The notes beneath the pieces were generated by a model. The model saw only the letters and a program-made list of their open reading frames with translations. It had not been told where the DNA came from and did no database searches. The translations under genes were made by a program, and so were the position numbers. DNA of 64,000 nucleotides from Pseudoalteromonas luteoviolacea. GTDB lineage: Bacteria > Pseudomonadota > Gammaproteobacteria > Enterobacterales > Alteromonadaceae. Below are positions 33,654 to 43,037 of the stretch, piece by piece (position 1 is the stretch's first letter; each line of letters begins with the position of its first letter). The stretch lies in contig NZ_JWIC01000004.1 in NCBI RefSeq assembly GCF_000814765.1, forward strand, positions 496,001 to 560,000. The letters run 5' to 3'.

Positions 33654-35582
33654 TTAGAACTTAAAACTGTCGCTGTAATCTAGCATTTGCCATGTTTTGT
33701 TATACAAAGCACCCGTGTCATACAGTGTTTTTGTTGCGGTTTTGGTTGGGAATGAGCAGCAGAATTCATAACCAGGGTATTTCACCCATAAGTAGAGTTC
33801 GCCTTCGATGGCTTTCATATGGTTGCTCACATCAATGCCATAGGTGATCTCAGAATCACTGATGGCTTTACTGATGTCAGTATAGGCTGTGGCGGATAAG
33901 GTTTCAGAGATAATCAAAAAGTCGATACCGATACCACCACTGGCAATTAATAAGTCGATGCCTGCCGTCGCATAGGCATCTAGGCTTGCGGTTAAGATAT
34001 CGCCACCAATGCTAAAACGTTGATCTTCATATTTGAGTTCAGCACCTACGCCAACTTCACCTTTGATACCTGCTGAGACGCTTACTGGCACAATGGCAAT
34101 CGTGAAAGTCGTAGAGAATAGCTTCTGCTCTTCACTCCAATCATGCGTGTAACTTTCATCCAGTGCCGTGACTGAGTCTGATTCAGAAATGAGTGACTTA
34201 CCCAGCAGAGATACGCCCATAGAGTAGCTTAAGGTACCATTGGCACCATCGGCAATCCCGCTGGCACCAGCGGAAAATAGGTCAACGCTGTCGTCAAACA
34301 TATACAGATCAAAGCCGCCGCCGCTTGAAGCCCAAGCGTAGCCGCCATCTGTGGCTTTTAAAATAATCAGAGACAGGAAACTTGGCACAACAGCGACCTT
34401 AGACTTATCACCATAAGTGTTGCCAAAGAGGTCTAACAGGATGAATTGTTCAGCTGTTTGTTGGCTAATCGTGAACGCCAGATCATCGGTTGGCATACTA
34501 CGAGAAAATAGATTCTCTGGCGCCCTGTTGCTCGTTGGCAGATTGTGTTTTTCTAGTATATCGTCACTGGGCGTCGTGTCTCGATATAGGCTGTACGGCA
34601 CTGCTAGCGTGTAGCTATTATTGCTTGTGAGCGCTTCATCAAACTCTGAGGTATCGTGCAATGTAAAGCGGATATCAAAGGAATTTTCACTTGAGTTTGC
34701 ATCGTATGCTTGTCTGATTTTGTGTAATAACGCGCCGTTTACTGCGATGTCGTAAGGAAAATAGTGACTTTGCTCAAACTGAGCAAAGGTGATGCGCATT
34801 TTTTCAGCGTAGTGATCCTGTCCTTCTTGCCAAAAGTGGGCGGTATATGCTTGATCTTCAATGATGATCTCGGCAGTAACGTCAGCAGAGTTGACTGTAT
34901 TACCAAATTTACTGGCATCGATATGACCGATGATGTCTGAGCGCTTTTGAGTTGGATTACCCTCTGACTCAGCATCTCTGGGGCCAAACTCTGGGAACAT
35001 GGCAAAGCCATCACCGACAGTCGCTTTATCAAGCACAAAGTCATGATAATGTGACGAGTCAATAGTGATTTGAGCATAGGTCGTTAAATCATTGCTGTCA
35101 TGACCACGTGAACGGTTATCGTCTAAGTTAGCCTCGTCAGCAATGCTCTTGGCACTGTCGACATAAGCACCAATTAAGTATTCACCACTGGGCATTTGTT
35201 CATTTGGAAACATGAGTGTGGCTGTGAAGCTTTGTGCACCAGCTTGCAGTTGTTCGATATGATGAACCCCTAAATTAAAGCCCTCAGGTGCATCTTCAGT
35301 CTCAAGTTGTGCAACCTTATCTTTCGGGATAGCCATGAAAGTGACACCAATATTTTGCGTGTCTAACAACTCAGAGCTAATTGTGTAATCTAGCGTAATC
35401 GGTTGACCAGGCTGGAAAAGAGTTTGCGCAGGGGTTTTTAGTTCGGTTAAAGACACATTCGGCACCGGATCCGTGTGCGTACTTATTTCAGGCGCGATGA
35501 TATTGGGTTTATTGTCACTCTCACTGAAGCAAGCGGTGAGCAAAAAGGGCATAGCTAATGCAAAATACTTAGAGCGTATCAT
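33654..35582 (-). CDS. Large lipoprotein with CARDB-like domain, function unknown
   Basis: 642 residues. Lipobox LLTAC gives a lipidated cysteine at about residue 18. Residues about 40-170 look like a CARDB-type adhesion domain (LFQPGQPITLDYTISSELL ... SGEYLIGAYVDSA ... ADEANLDDNRS), and a second similar segment (about 225-330) repeats the pattern with EALTSNNSYTLAVPYSL. The C-terminal third (about 430-600) is rich in alternating small and hydrophobic residues (TIAIVPVSVSAGIKGEVGVGAEL) like amphipathic beta-sheet. I do not recognise a named family. It is first in an operon with the vitellogenin-like protein and may supply a lipid-binding or surface-anchoring part. Confidence 0.65.
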   Translation of the reverse strand: MIRSKYFALAMPFLLTACFSESDNKPNIIAPEISTHTDPVPNVSLTELKTPAQTLFQPGQPITLDYTISSELLDTQNIGVTFMAIPKDKVAQLETEDAPEGFNLGVHHIEQLQAGAQSFTATLMFPNEQMPSGEYLIGAYVDSAKSIADEANLDDNRSRGHDSNDLTTYAQITIDSSHYHDFVLDKATVGDGFAMFPEFGPRDAESEGNPTQKRSDIIGHIDASKFGNTVNSADVTAEIIIEDQAYTAHFWQEGQDHYAEKMRITFAQFEQSHYFPYDIAVNGALLHKIRQAYDANSSENSFDIRFTLHDTSEFDEALTSNNSYTLAVPYSLYRDTTPSDDILEKHNLPTSNRAPENLFSRSMPTDDLAFTISQQTAEQFILLDLFGNTYGDKSKVAVVPSFLSLIILKATDGGYAWASSGGGFDLYMFDDSVDLFSAGASGIADGANGTLSYSMGVSLLGKSLISESDSVTALDESYTHDWSEEQKLFSTTFTIAIVPVSVSAGIKGEVGVGAELKYEDQRFSIGGDILTASLDAYATAGIDLLIASGGIGIDFLIISETLSATAYTDISKAISDSEITYGIDVSNHMKAIEGELYLWVKYPGYEFCCSFPTKTATKTLYDTGALYNKTWQMLDYSDSFKF

Positions 35583-35696
35583 ATTATTTTCACTATTTTT
35601 AATTATATTTCGGCATTTTTATCATGAAAAAGTGGAATGATTGTGGAGAGCTATCAGGGAAATGTGCAGTTTTTATGAAAAATTGGCTAAATTTAT

Positions 35697-35724
35697 TTAA
35701 GCCAGCGTTATTCTGCTGGCTTAA
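35697..35724 (-). terminator. Terminator of the CadC-like regulator gene
   Basis: A perfect 10-bp stem TTAAGCCAGC / GCTGGCTTAA with loop GTTATTCT, 12 bases after the stop at 35737, with an A/T-rich tail on the minus strand. Confidence 0.75.
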
Positions 35725-35736
35725 ATATGTGGGCCT

Positions 35737-37830
35737 TTAAGTACTGGGTAATTGTGGCGTAATTCGTTTTATATCTGCTTCTACAGATTCCATTTTTGCG
35801 ACTCTAAGTGCGCCATCTGGCGTAATATCATAGTGCCAAATTAACGGTTCCTGTCTTATTTTTGTCAACATAGTAGGGGTCGATAAAGGCAACTTCCAAA
35901 TGATGTCTGTTTTTGACCAAGTGGATTGCCAATATAACTCGCCATTAACTAGCCGAGGGTTCTTAATCATGTGGACGGCATTTTCCGGTAGTTCAATCAG
36001 CGGCTGCTTATGCACTTCAAAATTTGCTAGAGACTGAGATAAGTAAAGCACATTGCCTTGTAGAACAATCCAGTTTTGTCGCTCGGCGTCAAAGGTCAAA
36101 AAGTCAGATGCAAACTTTGTTCGCGTGAGTAAGTTGCCATCTACATTAAACGTATGAACAAATTGCGTATCACTTGACCAGATATTCTGCTGATCAAGCC
36201 AACCAAATTGTGTTGGCATTTTACTGTGCTGACTATCAAAGCTGATAATGACATCTTCTCTATCATAGAGAACAAGGTTTTTGTCACGGTTTGATAGGAT
36301 TTTGCTGAGTTGTGGATCCCAAGCTAAAAAGCTCACCAACTCATATCCTTTGTGAAAGGATAGCTGTTTTAACTGGTTGTTCGAGTGAAGGTAAATTTCG
36401 CATTGTCCGGTTCGACGAGACATGAAAACGGTTTCACCTAAATTATTGGTAACCGGAAGAAAGTCATTACTAGAGCTTGAAAAGATAGGCAGGTTGTCTT
36501 GATCGCGAATATTCACTTGCCATGTTTCGGCTGCAGTATAAATATCACCTTGTTGATCAATTGAGAGGTTGCTAAACATGCCTTGTGATGTGGCAAATAT
36601 AGGATACGTCTGACCGTTTCTAAGCTTACCGATTAAGTTGTGATGGGCACTGTCATCATTACTGACAATACTTTGCTTGCCTGGGTCAAAGTTAAATAAC
36701 CACACTGGGAAATCCCACGTCATGTGGACTTTGCCATCCAAACCAACTAAACGAGAATTATGTTCGGTATCGGTAATAAGATAATAGATTTGCTCTTCCC
36801 AAGCGCGTATTGCACCAACATATTTTTCATCCGCGGCTTTAGGGAGTGGGATTTTGACTAACTGTTGCTGTTCAATACGGTACAAATAAGCGCTATGTCC
36901 TGCTTTTTCAATAATGGTTAATACGAGCTCATTATCAGATTGCCATACTGGCGGGCGTATCAAGTGACAAGGGATGGGAACGCTGCTATGGAGCGTTTTT
37001 GCCTCATCATTACTGACATGTAAGATGCATTTGTCTCCCTGATACTGCCAAAAGGCAAGTTGCTTTTTATCAGGGTGCCAAGTGGGATGGGCTATGCGTG
37101 TATCAAATTGACGGGTGTGTTGATATTTACCGGTTTTATCGGTGATTTTTAAGACATTAAACTGTTCAATATACGCTAGCAAATCATGTTGAGCGTGTGC
37201 TGTGACATTAAATTCAACACCTAATTCATAGGTGATGTCTTCACGTTCATAGTGTGGTGAGGTGATATCATCGGGGGTTGATGAAAAAAAAGCGATGGCA
37301 CTAAAACAGGCACCTGCGGATAGCGTCAGTGCCCAGCATCGTTTTTTGGTCAATAGCAATTGAATTTGGCTCGATAGAGTGGTTCTGGGTTGCTGTGAAA
37401 CTATGTCTACTGGGGCAACGCTTGAGGTGTTTGGGAAAGGGCGCTCGGGTATATCTATGAGCGAAACTTCGGGTAAAAACATATATCCTTTTTTTGGTAT
37501 TGTTTTGATATAAAGTGGGTTTCTAGCGCTGTCCTGTAATTCTTTTCTTAACTTAGTCAGCAATTGATAGAGGCTGTTTGCTTCCACAATCGTGTCTGGC
37601 CAAAGCTGAATATTCAGCATGTGCTTGGTAATGACTTGGCCCTGTTGTGTTATGAGCAAGGTGAGTAAACGCGCAACCTGCGGCTCTAGCTTACTTACAG
37701 AGTGGGTTTGTGTATTCCACAGTTCATCCTTGTCATTAAAAAATTGCCAATGGGCAAACTGAAAACGAGAGTTTGTTTTATTACCAATCTGTTTTTGGCT
37801 GTTTTCAATATCAGTAGTTTCACGATCCAT
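35737..37830 (-). CDS. CadC-type membrane-bound winged-helix regulator with propeller-like sensor
   Basis: 697 residues. N-terminal OmpR/PhoB-type winged helix (about 25-118: LEPQVARLLTLLITQQGQVI, NSLYQLLTKLRKELQD, IKTIPKKGYMFLPEV). One membrane helix (about 164-185, CWALTLSAGACFSAIAFF). The long periplasmic part (about 190-697) has repeated WD-like or TolB-like segments (HPTWHPDKKQLAFWQYQGD, RPPVWQSDNELVLTI, LSFHKGYELVSFLAWDPQLSKILSN), suggesting a beta-propeller sensor. Such ToxR/CadC-like proteins bind DNA from the membrane and sense periplasmic signals. It is divergent from the DUF5916 gene and follows the lipoprotein operon, so both are candidate targets. Confidence 0.82.
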   Translation of the reverse strand: MDRETTDIENSQKQIGNKTNSRFQFAHWQFFNDKDELWNTQTHSVSKLEPQVARLLTLLITQQGQVITKHMLNIQLWPDTIVEANSLYQLLTKLRKELQDSARNPLYIKTIPKKGYMFLPEVSLIDIPERPFPNTSSVAPVDIVSQQPRTTLSSQIQLLLTKKRCWALTLSAGACFSAIAFFSSTPDDITSPHYEREDITYELGVEFNVTAHAQHDLLAYIEQFNVLKITDKTGKYQHTRQFDTRIAHPTWHPDKKQLAFWQYQGDKCILHVSNDEAKTLHSSVPIPCHLIRPPVWQSDNELVLTIIEKAGHSAYLYRIEQQQLVKIPLPKAADEKYVGAIRAWEEQIYYLITDTEHNSRLVGLDGKVHMTWDFPVWLFNFDPGKQSIVSNDDSAHHNLIGKLRNGQTYPIFATSQGMFSNLSIDQQGDIYTAAETWQVNIRDQDNLPIFSSSSNDFLPVTNNLGETVFMSRRTGQCEIYLHSNNQLKQLSFHKGYELVSFLAWDPQLSKILSNRDKNLVLYDREDVIISFDSQHSKMPTQFGWLDQQNIWSSDTQFVHTFNVDGNLLTRTKFASDFLTFDAERQNWIVLQGNVLYLSQSLANFEVHKQPLIELPENAVHMIKNPRLVNGELYWQSTWSKTDIIWKLPLSTPTMLTKIRQEPLIWHYDITPDGALRVAKMESVEADIKRITPQLPST

Positions 37831-37993
37831 CTTTCAACCTTGTTGTCATATTAGGCTCAATCCAAAGGTAACCATGTTCAGCTTAAAGTCAATCTTGTTC
37901 AGCCATTTAAAACTAATCTTCAGAAAACCATAAGCTTTTAAACGGTAAATATTTGCTTATATAACAGCCTTCTATAGATGTGGGGAAAATTGA

Positions 37994-40243
37994 ATGAGCG
38001 CATTTAAGCACAGTTTTGCCGTAGTGATAGTGGGTTTATATCTTCCAACAAGTCATGCAAATTCACTCATAATCGACGGCAAACTTGATGAACACGTTTG
38101 GCAAACAGCACACAATATTGAATCGTTTTTTCAGGTTGTGCCAGCTACACATGTTATGTCAAACGATAAACTGAGTGCGAAGGTTTTTGCTGATAGTGCA
38201 GGCATATATATCGGTATTACTAATTATCAAATTGAGGGTCGTCGCAAGAAGCAGTTTAATTTGCAAGATGGTTTTATGCAGGCGGAATTCAATCGTATTT
38301 ATCTCGATTTCTCTGGAGATGGCAGTAGTGCTTATCTCTTTGCGACAACATTGGGCGGCGGCAAACAAGATGCGGTGGTAACGGCACAGCGATCAATAGA
38401 CCACGATTGGGATGGTGATTGGCAAAGTGCTTATTATGAATCTCCAACGTATTGGAGCAATGAGGTTTTTATACCATGGCACAGCGTGTCGTTTTCGCCA
38501 AAGTTAAATGCGGCAGGGTTGGCTTCTATCGGTGTGGGGATCCAGTTATATGAACTGCATTCAAATCATATTTTTGCGAATCAAAAGCAGACGATTGCCA
38601 ACAGTGACTTTTTCCTAAATATGCCTAAGGTAGATATCGCAATACCAGCTCAAGCTCAGCTAAGTTTTGTGCCTTATGTGACACATCAACATCATTTTAC
38701 AGAAAGGCAAAATAAACGCAGAGAATCAGATGTGGGTTTTGATTTGTTTTACAAACCAGCCCACAATCAAACTTTGTCGATAGCCGTGAATCCCGATTTT
38801 GCGCAGGTTGACAGTGATGATGTTGATGTTAACTATTCCGCAGTAGAAACGTTGAGAACCGATAAAAGGCCCTTTTTTACACAAGATATTAGCGTGTTTA
38901 ACATCGACGTATTGCAGGATACCAAATTGATCCACACGCGCAGGATCGGTGCAGGAAGTGATGATGGTAGTGAGCTTATAACACCAATTGATGGGGCTGT
39001 ACGATTTGTTCATCAAGGAACACATAATCAGTGGGGAGGCTTTGCGGTACACGAAAATAATTTAGAAAATGCAGCTGGAAAGCAATTCTATGCGGGTCGA
39101 TACAGCTATCGCAGCGCCAATTGGCGAACCGGTCTACTCGCGACACATGTCGAACGGCCTTGGTTTAATCGCCAAGCGCATAGTTTGGCATGGGACAGCC
39201 AGTTTCAAAATGAAAAGTGGTCGATGCAAAGCGCTTTTTTAGTCAGTCAAATTGATGAGGTGCAACGCAAAACAGGTAATGGCACGTCATTCAATATAGG
39301 TTATCAATTTTCACCAAACACCCGTGCTTCTGGAAAGTACCTGCGCTTAAATAAGCAATTTAATAGTCGTGATATGGGGTATATGAAGCGCAATGATTGG
39401 CAATATATGAACTTAAATTTGAATCACGCAACGAACATCAACAATGATTGGCTAACGCGAATTAGACATACCTTTGATTTGTCGTATGAAGCCAATACTC
39501 AAGGACTCAAGCTGTCATCTAAGCAGGGTTATCAGTCAGAGATTATGATGAATAATGGCGCACAGTGGACAGTGCGAATAGATTATCGTGATACAGGGTG
39601 GCAAGACAATATTGGCGCGCAGAGTGAGCCGTTCAAGCTGCCGAGCGCTTTGGAAACTCGGGTACTCTATCAAAGCGCTTACAGTGGCAGTTTTAGTTGG
39701 GCGGCGAGTATTGAATTTGATCAAGAGGGGCTCTCGGGGCACGCTCAACAATATGCGCTAGATATGACCTGGATGCCGCATGAAAACTGGAATATAAAGT
39801 TCAATAATTTCTATCGCAGTGGAGACGGTTGGTTGGTTGCTAATAAGCAAAACCAAATCACCGAATATGATAGGCACTACTTTGTAAATAGCATCGAAGT
39901 ATCGGCGTTGTTATCGGATAATTTAGAGCTATCGGCGAATATTCAATGGTCGGTTTTAGAGGCCGCCAGTAAGGATGTTTTTCAAATTACAAAGCAGAGC
40001 TTAGTCAGGTTGAGTGAATTAGATACCAGTTTTGTTGATAAAGGCCTGATGTCTCAGTTTAAGTTACGCTATCGTCTGGGCGCTTATTCTGATATTTATC
40101 TCGTTTACCGCCGAGGTGGGCGAGACATAGTGTCTTTACAGCGTATGCATGTTGGCGATCAGTCATGGCTTGAGGGGGTTGAAGAGAATTGGACTCAACC
40201 AGATGAAGACAGTGTGATTTTTAAAGTGCGTTACCTTTTTTAG
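37994..40243 (+). CDS. CBM9/DUF5916-type outer-membrane protein
   Basis: 749 residues. Signal peptide (1-22, ending SHA-NS). N-terminal CBM9-like domain (about 23-210: IIDGKLDEHVWQTAHNIESF, AYLFATTLGGGKQDAV, WSNEVFIPWHSVSF). The rest matches the DUF5916 layout: LSIAVNPDFAQVDSDDVDVN then RTDKRPFFTQDISVF (about 255-300), then a long barrel-like region of alternating hydrophobic strands ending in an aromatic terminal residue (KVRYLF), as for outer-membrane barrels. The ligand is unknown; CBM9 suggests a carbohydrate or related small molecule. It is divergent from the CadC-like regulator with 163 bp between starts, so it may be under its control. Confidence 0.8.
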   Translation: MSAFKHSFAVVIVGLYLPTSHANSLIIDGKLDEHVWQTAHNIESFFQVVPATHVMSNDKLSAKVFADSAGIYIGITNYQIEGRRKKQFNLQDGFMQAEFNRIYLDFSGDGSSAYLFATTLGGGKQDAVVTAQRSIDHDWDGDWQSAYYESPTYWSNEVFIPWHSVSFSPKLNAAGLASIGVGIQLYELHSNHIFANQKQTIANSDFFLNMPKVDIAIPAQAQLSFVPYVTHQHHFTERQNKRRESDVGFDLFYKPAHNQTLSIAVNPDFAQVDSDDVDVNYSAVETLRTDKRPFFTQDISVFNIDVLQDTKLIHTRRIGAGSDDGSELITPIDGAVRFVHQGTHNQWGGFAVHENNLENAAGKQFYAGRYSYRSANWRTGLLATHVERPWFNRQAHSLAWDSQFQNEKWSMQSAFLVSQIDEVQRKTGNGTSFNIGYQFSPNTRASGKYLRLNKQFNSRDMGYMKRNDWQYMNLNLNHATNINNDWLTRIRHTFDLSYEANTQGLKLSSKQGYQSEIMMNNGAQWTVRIDYRDTGWQDNIGAQSEPFKLPSALETRVLYQSAYSGSFSWAASIEFDQEGLSGHAQQYALDMTWMPHENWNIKFNNFYRSGDGWLVANKQNQITEYDRHYFVNSIEVSALLSDNLELSANIQWSVLEAASKDVFQITKQSLVRLSELDTSFVDKGLMSQFKLRYRLGAYSDIYLVYRRGGRDIVSLQRMHVGDQSWLEGVEENWTQPDEDSVIFKVRYLF

Positions 40244-40327
40244 TCTGTGACATGAAGACGTGAAGAAATCTCAATTCACAACGTAGTGGGCAAATTGCAT
40301 ACTGACTTTTTTACCAAGGAGCGAGCG

Positions 40328-41224
40328 ATGAAAGTAATTTTGGGCACTGCGTTGTTAATGATTGGATTGGCTGGCTGCCAAAGTCTAGAGCCCTCTAATG
40401 AGGTATTATACCAATCTCAAGACTGGGTAGCAGATGGGGTGTTCACATCAGGTATTGAAGGACCGGCTGTAGATGCTCGAGGTGTACTATACGCTGTGAA
40501 TTATAAAGAGCAGGGTACGATCGGTCAGGTCACAGGGCAAAATAATGCATCGTTATACGTCAAGCTTCCTAAAGGCAGTATAGGTAACGGCATTCGTTTC
40601 GATAAAAAAGGCAATATGTATATTGCGGATTATACGCAGCACAATATTTTGCAAATCACACCGCAAAAGCAGATCCGTGTTTTTGCGCATGAATCAACGA
40701 TGAATCAGCCTAATGATATTGCCATCGCCAACGATGGCACCTTGTATGCGAGCGACCCAAATTGGCAAGGTGGCAATGGGCAGGTTTGGCGTATTAGTTC
40801 GACAGGGCAAGTTGAACGCTTAAAAGCAGATATGGGCACAACTAATGGCATAGAAGTCAGTCCGGATAATACCGTGCTTTACGTGAATGAAAGTGTTCAG
40901 AAAAGAATTTGGGCGTTTGACATCAGTAACAGTGGGCAGCTGGGCGAAGCAAAATTGTTTTATCAATTTGCTGACCATGGTCTCGATGGAATGCGTACCG
41001 ATGAACGTGGTAACTTGTATGTTGCGCGCTATGGAGCGGGTGAAGTCGCCATTTTATCACCTCAAGGCGTGTTACTGAGAACCGTTAAATTGAAAGGCAA
41101 ATACCCTACGAATGTCGCTTTTGGAGGCGCGTCAGGTCGCCAAGTTTTTGTGACAATGCAAAAACGTGGTGCCATTGAAAGCTTTTATAGTGAGTACGCA
41201 GGTAGCGCAGTGACATCCTTATGA
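40328..41224 (+). CDS. SMP-30/gluconolactonase-like lipoprotein
   Basis: 298 residues from the ATG at 40328, with AAGGAG at good spacing. The frame from 40286 only adds residues before the signal peptide. Lipobox GLAGC gives a lipidated cysteine at about residue 17. The body is a six-bladed propeller of the SMP-30 type: IEGPAVDARGVLYAVNY, GNGIRFDKKGNMYIADYTQ, NQPNDIAIANDGTLYASDP, TTNGIEVSPDNTVLYVNE, LDGMRTDERGNLYVARYG. The metal-site Glu, Asn and Asp residues expected for lactonases are present in these blocks. The substrate is unknown. It follows the DUF5916 gene by 84 bp on the same strand. Confidence 0.82.
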   Translation: MKVILGTALLMIGLAGCQSLEPSNEVLYQSQDWVADGVFTSGIEGPAVDARGVLYAVNYKEQGTIGQVTGQNNASLYVKLPKGSIGNGIRFDKKGNMYIADYTQHNILQITPQKQIRVFAHESTMNQPNDIAIANDGTLYASDPNWQGGNGQVWRISSTGQVERLKADMGTTNGIEVSPDNTVLYVNESVQKRIWAFDISNSGQLGEAKLFYQFADHGLDGMRTDERGNLYVARYGAGEVAILSPQGVLLRTVKLKGKYPTNVAFGGASGRQVFVTMQKRGAIESFYSEYAGSAVTSL

Positions 41225-41318
41225 GTGAATTGTTTAGATAAATTTTGCAACACTTTAGTAATTTAAACGTAAGCGGACTACTTGTTAAGATAGACTAAAA
41301 ATAATAAGTAGTCTGCGT

Positions 41319-41903
41319 ATGATTAAAGTTGAAAATCTATCTAAAGTGTTTGTCCATAAGCCCATTTTTGAAAAATATCATATCGAATTTAGTGCCCCTA
41401 AAGTGTGCTTAGAGGCCCCGAATGGATTGGGTAAAAGTACCTTGTTTTCCATTATTGCAGGGCTTGATCGCGCTTATGCGGGCATAGTGTCTTATGATGG
41501 TGAGCGCCTTAAGACGCCACAAGATAAAGTCGCTTTAGCTTCAGATAATATTAAGTTTCCCGCTTTTTTAACAGCAAAACAACTGCTAACCATGACTCAG
41601 CAAAGCTGGCAATGTCCTTTTCCAGATCAATTGATCGAATTACTTGGTTTTTCTTCTTTTTTAGATACCACATTTAGCGCACTGTCGTCTGGTAACCAAA
41701 AGAAATTACAGCTGATTAATGCTTTGATGCGTCAAACTCCCTATGTCATATTGGACGAACCAAGTGCTGCTTTAGACCATCAAAGCACTCTTCATCTCAT
41801 CGAATACTTAAAAGATTATCAAGGACAGATCCTGATCAGTTGCCACGAGCCCAAACCGTTTTTTGATATGGGGTTTGTGCCTCAATCGCTATTTTCAAGC
41901 TAG
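41319..41903 (+). CDS. ABC transporter ATP-binding subunit
   Basis: 194 residues, compact. Walker A APNGLGKSTLFS (about 34-45), signature ALSSGNQKKLQL (about 124-135, LSSGN in place of LSGGQ), Walker B YVILDEPSAALDH (about 146-158) and the switch histidine in ISCHEP. The usual Q-loop glutamine is not evident: the segment is ALASDNIKFPAFLT. Subunits like this drive small two-gene exporters. It is followed by its membrane partner 8 bp downstream. The transported substrate is unknown. Confidence 0.85.
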   Translation: MIKVENLSKVFVHKPIFEKYHIEFSAPKVCLEAPNGLGKSTLFSIIAGLDRAYAGIVSYDGERLKTPQDKVALASDNIKFPAFLTAKQLLTMTQQSWQCPFPDQLIELLGFSSFLDTTFSALSSGNQKKLQLINALMRQTPYVILDEPSAALDHQSTLHLIEYLKDYQGQILISCHEPKPFFDMGFVPQSLFSS

Positions 41904-41911
41904 GAGGGCAC

Positions 41912-42988
41912 TTGGTTCATTATTATCGATACAGATTGAGCGCGTTTAAGGTGGAGCTAAAAGAGCTACGTCGTCAGTTAGCTGAGTTTTCTTTGCTGTT
42001 AGCGACGTTATTTTTTGTTTACTTACCTGGTTTGGCCTTAGGGGTCTTTTTTGCGCTTGGCAAAATTGTGCAATATGAGTCAGAGTTGGATGTGATCTAT
42101 ATGACATTTGGATTTTTACTTTTGCAAAGCCTGTTACTGCATACCTTAAAAAGCGCAGTGCTAGATACGGCGCATCGCAACTATCATGGTACTTTACTAA
42201 AGTCGAGAATTCATCAATGGGTGGCTGATCAAGGGTTGTTACTTCTGTGCCATGTGCTGTTTTTATTTGCTTTGTTTTTAGCTGTATCAATGGGGTTACA
42301 GAATCTACTTCAGTCACCTCAGCTTGTGATGTTTATGCTGGCTCAACTGGTATTAGCAACGACTCTACTTTATCGCCCAATATCTGTCTTTGTAGTATTG
42401 ACTGTAGCGTGTTTGTTGGTGTTTGTGTGTGAGAGTTTCGTTACGTATTATGTTGCTTTGGCTGTGGTTTTAGTCGGGTCTCTATTACTTCCTCGTCAGT
42501 ACAAAGCCGTGAAGTTGAGCAAGGTAACTGCGCATAGTTTTTGGTGGCAATGGGCAATAGAGCAGCCTTGGGCTGTGATCTGGCGTCTTGGCGTGACGAT
42601 TTTAACCTATTGGTGTATTTGGATTATTGTTACAGAGCGCCCCGACCTGAAGAGTTATTACGCGGTCATGGCACAGCTATTTACCGTGCTGTGGTGGAGC
42701 AGTTTATTAATAGATACTCATAAACAGGTCATTAAATACCGTAGCTATTGGTATGCTTTATCTCAGTTTACACAGGTACAACGCAGCCAATGTATGTTTG
42801 TGTTTAGTCTAACATTTATGATGTGGTTTGGCGGTTTAGTATTATTGGGAAGCGGCATATTTGAACTTTTAACTGTGCTTGTGACGCCTGTGATGATGTG
42901 GGTTATTTTGCGGGCTGCGCGATATATGGCATTGACTTGGGCTGTTGCCGTGGTCGCACTCATGTTAACTAAAGTATTAATAGCATAG
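41912..42988 (+). CDS. Multi-spanning membrane subunit of the ABC exporter
   Basis: 358 residues, about eight to ten hydrophobic segments (for example LLLATLFFVYLPGLALGVFF, LLLLCHVLFLFALFLAVSM, LVFVCESFVTYYVALAVVLV). A TTG start at 41912 follows GGAGGG at 41903-41908; spacing is short but no better start exists upstream. I do not recognise a named permease family. Its immediate neighbour is the ATPase gene, so it is taken as the transmembrane subunit. Ends in a bidirectional terminator. Confidence 0.7.
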   Translation: MVHYYRYRLSAFKVELKELRRQLAEFSLLLATLFFVYLPGLALGVFFALGKIVQYESELDVIYMTFGFLLLQSLLLHTLKSAVLDTAHRNYHGTLLKSRIHQWVADQGLLLLCHVLFLFALFLAVSMGLQNLLQSPQLVMFMLAQLVLATTLLYRPISVFVVLTVACLLVFVCESFVTYYVALAVVLVGSLLLPRQYKAVKLSKVTAHSFWWQWAIEQPWAVIWRLGVTILTYWCIWIIVTERPDLKSYYAVMAQLFTVLWWSSLLIDTHKQVIKYRSYWYALSQFTQVQRSQCMFVFSLTFMMWFGGLVLLGSGIFELLTVLVTPVMMWVILRAARYMALTWAVAVVALMLTKVLIA

Positions 42989-42995
42989 TTGATAA

Positions 42996-43022
42996 AAAAG
43001 GCCGGATATACCGGCCTTTTTA
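42996..43022. terminator. Bidirectional terminator between the ABC operon and fadE
   Basis: Stem AAAAGGCCGG / CCGGCCTTTT with loop ATATA and T/A runs on both sides. Confidence 0.92.
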
Positions 43023-43037
43023 GATTTGTGTTGCGGC

